Below, in pieces: positions 3,758 through 7,571 of a DNA stretch of 7,571 nt. Within the stretch, counting starts at the first letter, position 1; every line of letters begins with the position of its first letter. The translations under genes were made by a program, and so were the position numbers. Below the pieces are notes generated by a model. The model saw only the letters and a list, made by a program, of their open reading frames with translations. It had not been told where the DNA came from and made no database searches. Source of the stretch: GCA-2687025 sp964473525 (lineage in GTDB: Bacteria; Poribacteria; WGA-4E; GCA-2687025); contig CAYYPK010000090.1 in assembly GCA_964473525.1 (NCBI GenBank), forward strand, positions 1 through 7,571, read 5' to 3'.

Positions 3758-6022
3758 ATGCGGATCAGTCGCGTCGTCGTAGCCACGGCCGCGGCGTTCT
3801 TGCTGTCGTCTGTCTCACGCGCCGCAGAGCCGATCGTCTCCGTGGGCAAGCCACGGCTGCGCGACATCGTCTACACCCCCGACGGGACATCGCTCGCGAC
3901 TCTCACGAGCGAGTACATTGAGTTCCTCGACGCGGACACGCACGCGGCGACGCGCCGCCTGGCCCGTCGTCATGCCCACGGGCTGTTGTTCTCGCCCGAC
4001 GGGCGCTTCCTCGCTGTGCTGGGAGGAGGCAAGCCAGTCGACGTGCTTGATGCTGACACACTCGAGAGCGTGGCAACGCTGCCTGAGACGGCAGGGAAAG
4101 GACGGGTAGCGTTCTCGCCGGACGGCAGGCTCCTCGCGCTCGCCGCCAGGGATACCGTCGTGTTGCGGGAGACTGCTACGTGGCAGGCCGTCTCGGCGCT
4201 GACTGGCGACGACGGCGCGCTCCTGCGGTGGGAGATGAGCCGCGATGGGCGCGCCGTGGACCGGCATCGCGCTCAGCATGTCACGTCCTTGGCGTTCCAC
4301 CCCGAGGGCAATACGCTAGCGGTCGGGTCGGTAAGAACGACAGTGGCGCTCTGGAGCGTCGAAACCGCCTCGATTGTGGCTCGCCTGAACATCTCGCGAT
4401 CGGCGTTTGCCACCGACCTGCACTACAGCGGCGACGGGCGGTTCCTCCTCGGCGCGACCTCTGGCGCTGGCATCGCACTGTGGTCCGACGTGTCGCCTGA
4501 CGCCCGCTTCGTAAAGCGCCCCGGAACGGACTGGCCTGAAGCCGTGAGTCTCGCTTTCTCGCGGGACAGCCAGCGCGCGCTCGTTGGGGATGGACAGGCG
4601 CGGCTGCGCATCATCGACACCGCGACCCTGGACGAGCGGATACTGCTTGCCCCCGACTTCGGCCCGGACCCGCCGCGCATTCAGTCAGGGCTTAACCGCC
4701 TGGACACTCTTGCGTGGCATCCAGACGGCGACCGTCTGGCGGGCGCCATCCCGCGCAGCAGCATCGTCGTCTGGAACGCCCCGGATTACTCCGTGCGGAC
4801 GCGTGTGTACGGCTATCGCCAGGACTTGCCGAACGCGCTGTATCTCCCAGAACTCGACCGCGTCGTCACGGGCTTCGACAGCACGGCGATCTGCTCATGG
4901 GACGCCCGAACCGGGGAGCTCGTGGGCGCTCTGCAGTTCGGGTCGGCCATCGACGATCTGGCCGCGCATCCAGATGGCAGCCGCATCGCCGTCGACGCGC
5001 ACGCGTACACGTACATGGTAGATGTCGTGTCGATGGAGGCTATTCACCGCTGGGAAGTCGGGGGATACAGCACACAGCTCGCGTTCTCGCCATCGGGCGC
5101 CCACCTCCTTCGGCATGGCTGGTTCGGGACGCACGTGTGGGATGTCTCGACGGGCGAGCGTCTCTCGCTCGTGGGCACTCACAGCGAAGGCCCGCCCGCA
5201 CTTTTCACTACCGACGAGCGGGACATCATCGCGCCGACGCCCGAGGAAGAACCCATGATGGCGCACTGGGACATAGCCACGGGAGAGAGCAGGAGGGCTA
5301 TGCGTGACGCGGGCCCGGTTGCTCACGTGAGGGGTATAACGCTCATGGCGCGACGGACAGGCGACAGGATCGCGTTCGTCCAGATGCCGTTTGGTCAGGA
5401 GGTGTGGAGTCTTCCGAGTCCACCCATCTTCGACACGGACGACCCAATGCACAGATGGCTTCGCTTTTCGGACACCGGCGCCCTGGTCGCGATCAACCAC
5501 GGCGGTGGTGGCGGACCAGCGCCCGTGCGCTTCACTTTCTACCTGGCGCATCGCGGCCAGGCTGTCGGCAGCATCGACGGTCACGAGGACTTCCGCCTGG
5601 TGGACGACGACCGGCACATATTCCTCAGGAACGACGACGGCTCCGTGGGTCTGTTTCGGACGGGCGACATCCTGCGGCCTCTGGGTGTCGACGGGGTGCG
5701 GCTAGCGCTGACGAAGTGGGGGTCGGTGAAGCGGACACGCCTCCTGCCAAACTACCCGAACCCGTTCAACCCGGAGACGTGGATTCCGTTCGAGCTTGCC
5801 GAGAGAGGTACTGTGAGAGTGCGGGTCTACGACACGAGTGGGGCCGTCGTGCGCGACCTTCCGCTGGGCGCCCTCCCCGCCGGCGAATACATCTCCCGCG
5901 AGCGTGCGGCGCGCTGGGATGGGCGCAACGCGTCAGGCGAGACGGTCGCGAGCGGCTCGTACGTCATCGAGATGCAGGCGGGCGACCACATCGAGCGCCG
6001 TCGTGTGTTCCTCGCGAAATAG
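3758..6022 (+). CDS. secreted WD40-like beta-propeller protein with FlgD/sorting-type C-terminal domain (754 aa)
   Basis: The protein begins with a signal peptide: basic 'MRISR', a hydrophobic core to about residue 17, and a probable cleavage after 'SRA' near residue 22. WD40-type blades follow, marked by motifs such as 'LLFSPDGRFLAV' (76-87), 'VAFSPDGRLLAL' (117-128), 'LAFHPEGNTLAV' (178-189), 'LAWHPDGDRLAG' (318-329), 'LAAHPDGSRIAV' (401-412) and 'LAFSPSGAHLLR' (441-452). With weaker copies I count about 14, enough for two seven-bladed propellers spanning roughly 30-640. Residues 663-754 form an Ig-like FlgD/sorting-type domain: 'PNYPNPFNPETWIPFELAE', then 'RVYDTSGAVVRDLPLG', 'ARWDGRNASGE' and 'ASGSYVIEMQAGD'. 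This tail is typical of exported Poribacteria proteins. The likely role is extracytoplasmic binding or scaffolding; no catalytic site is visible. The ATG has GAAGG about 9 bases upstream. It is divergent from the sialidase-like gene. Confidence 0.88.
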   Translation: MRISRVVVATAAAFLLSSVSRAAEPIVSVGKPRLRDIVYTPDGTSLATLTSEYIEFLDADTHAATRRLARRHAHGLLFSPDGRFLAVLGGGKPVDVLDADTLESVATLPETAGKGRVAFSPDGRLLALAARDTVVLRETATWQAVSALTGDDGALLRWEMSRDGRAVDRHRAQHVTSLAFHPEGNTLAVGSVRTTVALWSVETASIVARLNISRSAFATDLHYSGDGRFLLGATSGAGIALWSDVSPDARFVKRPGTDWPEAVSLAFSRDSQRALVGDGQARLRIIDTATLDERILLAPDFGPDPPRIQSGLNRLDTLAWHPDGDRLAGAIPRSSIVVWNAPDYSVRTRVYGYRQDLPNALYLPELDRVVTGFDSTAICSWDARTGELVGALQFGSAIDDLAAHPDGSRIAVDAHAYTYMVDVVSMEAIHRWEVGGYSTQLAFSPSGAHLLRHGWFGTHVWDVSTGERLSLVGTHSEGPPALFTTDERDIIAPTPEEEPMMAHWDIATGESRRAMRDAGPVAHVRGITLMARRTGDRIAFVQMPFGQEVWSLPSPPIFDTDDPMHRWLRFSDTGALVAINHGGGGGPAPVRFTFYLAHRGQAVGSIDGHEDFRLVDDDRHIFLRNDDGSVGLFRTGDILRPLGVDGVRLALTKWGSVKRTRLLPNYPNPFNPETWIPFELAERGTVRVRVYDTSGAVVRDLPLGALPAGEYISRERAARWDGRNASGETVASGSYVIEMQAGDHIERRRVFLAK

Positions 6023-6029
6023 CGCGGAC

Positions 6030-6058
6030 TTGATCGGCTGGGGCGTTCTCCCTACAGT
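6030..6058 (+). promoter_or_regulatory. candidate promoter of the arsenite exporter gene
   Basis: TTGATC (6030-6035) is separated by 17 bases from TACAGT (6053-6058); each hexamer matches 4 of 6 consensus bases. Transcription would start near 6065, about 32 bases before the ATG at 6097. I see no obvious ArsR-type dyad beside it. Confidence 0.4.
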
Positions 6059-6096
6059 CGTCGGTAGCGAACACCGAACCACAGAGGACGCCCGTG

Positions 6097-7155
6097 ATGA
6101 GCGCCCGACCGCGCAGACTGTCGCTACTCGACCGCTACCTGACGCTGTGGATCTTCCTCGCGATGGCGCTGGGCGTGGGGCTCGGCTACGGCGCGCCCGG
6201 CGTCGTGAGTCTCATCACGCGCTTCCAGATAGGCACGACGTCGATCCCCATCGCCGTCGGTCTGATCCTGATGATGTACCCGCCCCTGGCGAAGGTGAGG
6301 TACGAGGAGCTTGGCGATGTCTTCCGCGACACGCGCATCCTCCTCCTATCGCTCGTGCAGAACTGGGTGATAGGTCCGGTGCTGATGTTCGCGCTTGCCA
6401 TCACGTTCCTGCGCGACAAGCCGGAATACATGGTGGGGCTGATTCTCATCGGGCTCGCCCGGTGCATCGCGATGGTGATCGTGTGGAACGACCTCGCATG
6501 TGGTGACCGCGAGTACGCGGCCGGGCTGGTGGCCTTCAACTCGGTGTTCCAGGTGCTGTTCTTCTCGGTCTACGCGTATGTCTTCATCACGCTTGCGCCC
6601 GGCTGGTTTGGGCTCGAGGGCGCTCTCGTCGAGATCACCATCTGGGAGATCGCCAAGACGGTCCTCATCTACCTGGGCATCCCGTTCTTCGGCGGGATGC
6701 TGACTCGCTTCGCTCTGGTGAAGGCGCGCGGTCGCGACTGGTATGAGACGTCCTTCGCCCCGCGCATTGGGCCGGTGACGCTCGTGGCGCTCCTCTTCAC
6801 GATCGTCGTGATGTTCTCGCTCAAGGGTGAGTACATCGTGAAGATACCCCTTGATGTTCTGAGGATCGCGCTCCCTCTCCTCATCTACTTCGTGGTGATG
6901 TTCTTCGTGTCGTTCCTGATGAGCAAGATGGTTGGCGCGGACTACCCAAGGGCAGCGACGCTCTCCTTCACGGCTGCGAGTAACAACTTCGAGCTCGCCA
7001 TCGCCGTCGCGGTCGCGGTGTTCGGAATCAACTCCGGGCAGGCGTTCGCCGCGGTCATCGGCCCGTTGGTGGAAGTGCCTGTGCTTATCGGGCTTGTGGG
7101 CGTCGCGCTGGCGTTGGGTCGGCGGTATTTCGGCTGGACCGACACGGCCGCGTAA
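6097..7155 (+). CDS. acr3: ACR3-family arsenite efflux permease (352 aa)
   Basis: This is an inner-membrane carrier of the ACR3 family (bile acid/arsenite/riboflavin transporter superfamily), which exports arsenite and sometimes antimonite using the membrane potential. About ten hydrophobic segments span residues 13-345. Family motifs are intact: 'GLARCIAMVIVWNDLACGD' (119-137) with the essential membrane Cys123, 'FNSVFQVLF' (148-156), 'AASNNFELAIAVAVAVFG' (293-310), and 'GPLVEVPVL' (322-330) with the conserved Glu326. Length is typical of bacterial ACR3. I chose the ATG at 6097 because GAGGA lies 8 bases upstream; an in-frame GTG at 6094 directly precedes it and would add one residue. No arsR, arsC or arsM is next to it, so regulation by arsenic is not evident here. 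A candidate promoter lies at 6030-6058. Export of another metalloid is possible. Confidence 0.93.
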   Translation: MSARPRRLSLLDRYLTLWIFLAMALGVGLGYGAPGVVSLITRFQIGTTSIPIAVGLILMMYPPLAKVRYEELGDVFRDTRILLLSLVQNWVIGPVLMFALAITFLRDKPEYMVGLILIGLARCIAMVIVWNDLACGDREYAAGLVAFNSVFQVLFFSVYAYVFITLAPGWFGLEGALVEITIWEIAKTVLIYLGIPFFGGMLTRFALVKARGRDWYETSFAPRIGPVTLVALLFTIVVMFSLKGEYIVKIPLDVLRIALPLLIYFVVMFFVSFLMSKMVGADYPRAATLSFTAASNNFELAIAVAVAVFGINSGQAFAAVIGPLVEVPVLIGLVGVALALGRRYFGWTDTAA

Positions 7156-7175
7156 CTCGACGGCGGCCTCCGCGC

Positions 7176-7535
7176 CTACGTCAAGCTGAACGGGATACCC
7201 AGAGAAGTCGCGAGAATCAATAGCCCTGCCGCCAGCCCGAATAGGAGGATCGTACGGGTGTGGCGCCACATCCGCCTCCACAAGGCATCCCTGTGCCCCG
7301 TCAGCCGTCGTTCCATCGCGTAGGCGTGCGCGGCGATGGCCGGGTATTGGTCGCCGGGCTTTGGAACATCCTGACTGTAGGCCCTGAACTGGCCCGCGTA
7401 GTATTGCCGCCATGCACTCAGATCGGCGTTGTCTAGCGCTGGACGGTCGACCGTGGGCGGGGGCGGCGATGGCGCAAAGGGTCGCGGCGCGGGTGACGGC
7501 GACCGGCTCGCAAGCGGACTAGGGCGATTCGACAT
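7176..7535 (-). CDS. proline-rich protein with C-terminal membrane anchor (119 aa, unrecognised)
   Basis: I do not recognise this family. Residues 1-33 are disordered-looking and rich in Pro, Ser and Arg ('APSPPPPTVDRPALD'). Residues 35-75 are likely helical and aromatic-rich ('LSAWRQYYAGQFRAYS'). Residues 76-94 are strongly basic ('RRLTGHRDALWRRMWRH'), and residues 95-117 form a single hydrophobic helix ending two residues before the stop. By the positive-inside rule the N-terminal part faces the cytoplasm, so this resembles a tail-anchored protein. The ATG at 7535 has no convincing ribosome binding site; TACCAT (7561-7566) could be a -10, with its -35 outside the window. It converges on acr3 with 20 bases between the stops. 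The codon pattern and anchor suggest a real gene, but with less certainty than its neighbours. Confidence 0.6.
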   Translation of the reverse strand: MSNRPSPLASRSPSPAPRPFAPSPPPPTVDRPALDNADLSAWRQYYAGQFRAYSQDVPKPGDQYPAIAAHAYAMERRLTGHRDALWRRMWRHTRTILLFGLAAGLLILATSLGIPFSLT

Positions 7536-7571
7536 TTGGTTCGATGGCGTTCTGTGCGCTATGGTACTGCC

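Noticed and set aside
4895..5617. 240-codon minus-strand frame inside the WD40 gene
   Set aside because: The plus-strand frame has regular WD40 motifs across the same bases; the antisense product is low-complexity His/Arg/Val-rich sequence.
7156..7178. possible terminator between acr3 and the convergent gene (GCGG-CCT-CCGC)
   Set aside because: The stem is only four pairs and has no U-tract on either strand.
6346..7413. 355-codon open frame on the minus strand opposite acr3
   Set aside because: It is antisense to a clear ACR3 gene and runs into the next gene; its Glu/His/Arg-rich composition is what the complement of a hydrophobic, GC-rich gene gives, and it contains no recognisable domain.
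7561..7571. ATG at 7561 as a plus-strand gene start at the right edge
   Set aside because: Only 11 bases are visible and no ribosome binding site precedes it, so it cannot be supported.

Overview
The window is GC-rich bacterial DNA with tightly packed genes on both strands. The best lineage clue is the C-terminus of the large WD40 protein (3758-6022). It ends in a FlgD-like/sorting-type Ig domain that opens with 'PNYPNPFNPETWIPFELAE', a motif I associate with Candidatus Poribacteria and relatives. Taxonomy is therefore inferred from one protein tail plus the general gene content, not from a marker gene.

Layout. (1) 1-239, minus: the 5' part of an HpcH/HpaI-type aldolase, cut by the left edge. 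(2) 240-417: a divergent intergenic region with a possible minus-strand promoter and a strong plus-strand ribosome binding site. (3) 418-582, plus: a 54-residue membrane microprotein whose transmembrane helix is three tandem heptads. (4) 653-1414, plus: a xylose-isomerase-like TIM-barrel sugar isomerase/epimerase. (5) 1411-2436, minus: a D-2-hydroxyacid dehydrogenase whose stop codon interlocks with that of the isomerase. (6) 2483-3562, minus: a sialidase-fold (BNR/Asp-box) protein, probably co-transcribed with the dehydrogenase from an extended -10 promoter at 3591-3619. (7) 3563-3757: a divergent intergenic region rich in inverted repeats. (8) 3758-6022, plus: a secreted protein with a probable double WD40 propeller. 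(9) 6097-7155, plus: an ACR3-family arsenite exporter with its own candidate promoter. (10) 7176-7535, minus: an unrecognised proline-rich protein with a C-terminal membrane anchor. No gene-free stretch exceeds 300 bases. I see no tRNA, rRNA, insertion sequence, CRISPR array or clear intrinsic terminator.

How they fit together. The aldolase, isomerase/epimerase, 2-hydroxyacid dehydrogenase and sialidase-like protein are the usual parts of a scavenging pathway for sugars or sugar acids. The sialidase-fold protein would act on a glycoside or glycan fragment, and the other enzymes on the released sugar acid, but no substrate can be named. The WD40 protein, arsenite pump and tail-anchored protein look like independent genes. 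I see no defence, mobile or biosynthetic system. The most unusual item is the heptad microprotein at 418-582.
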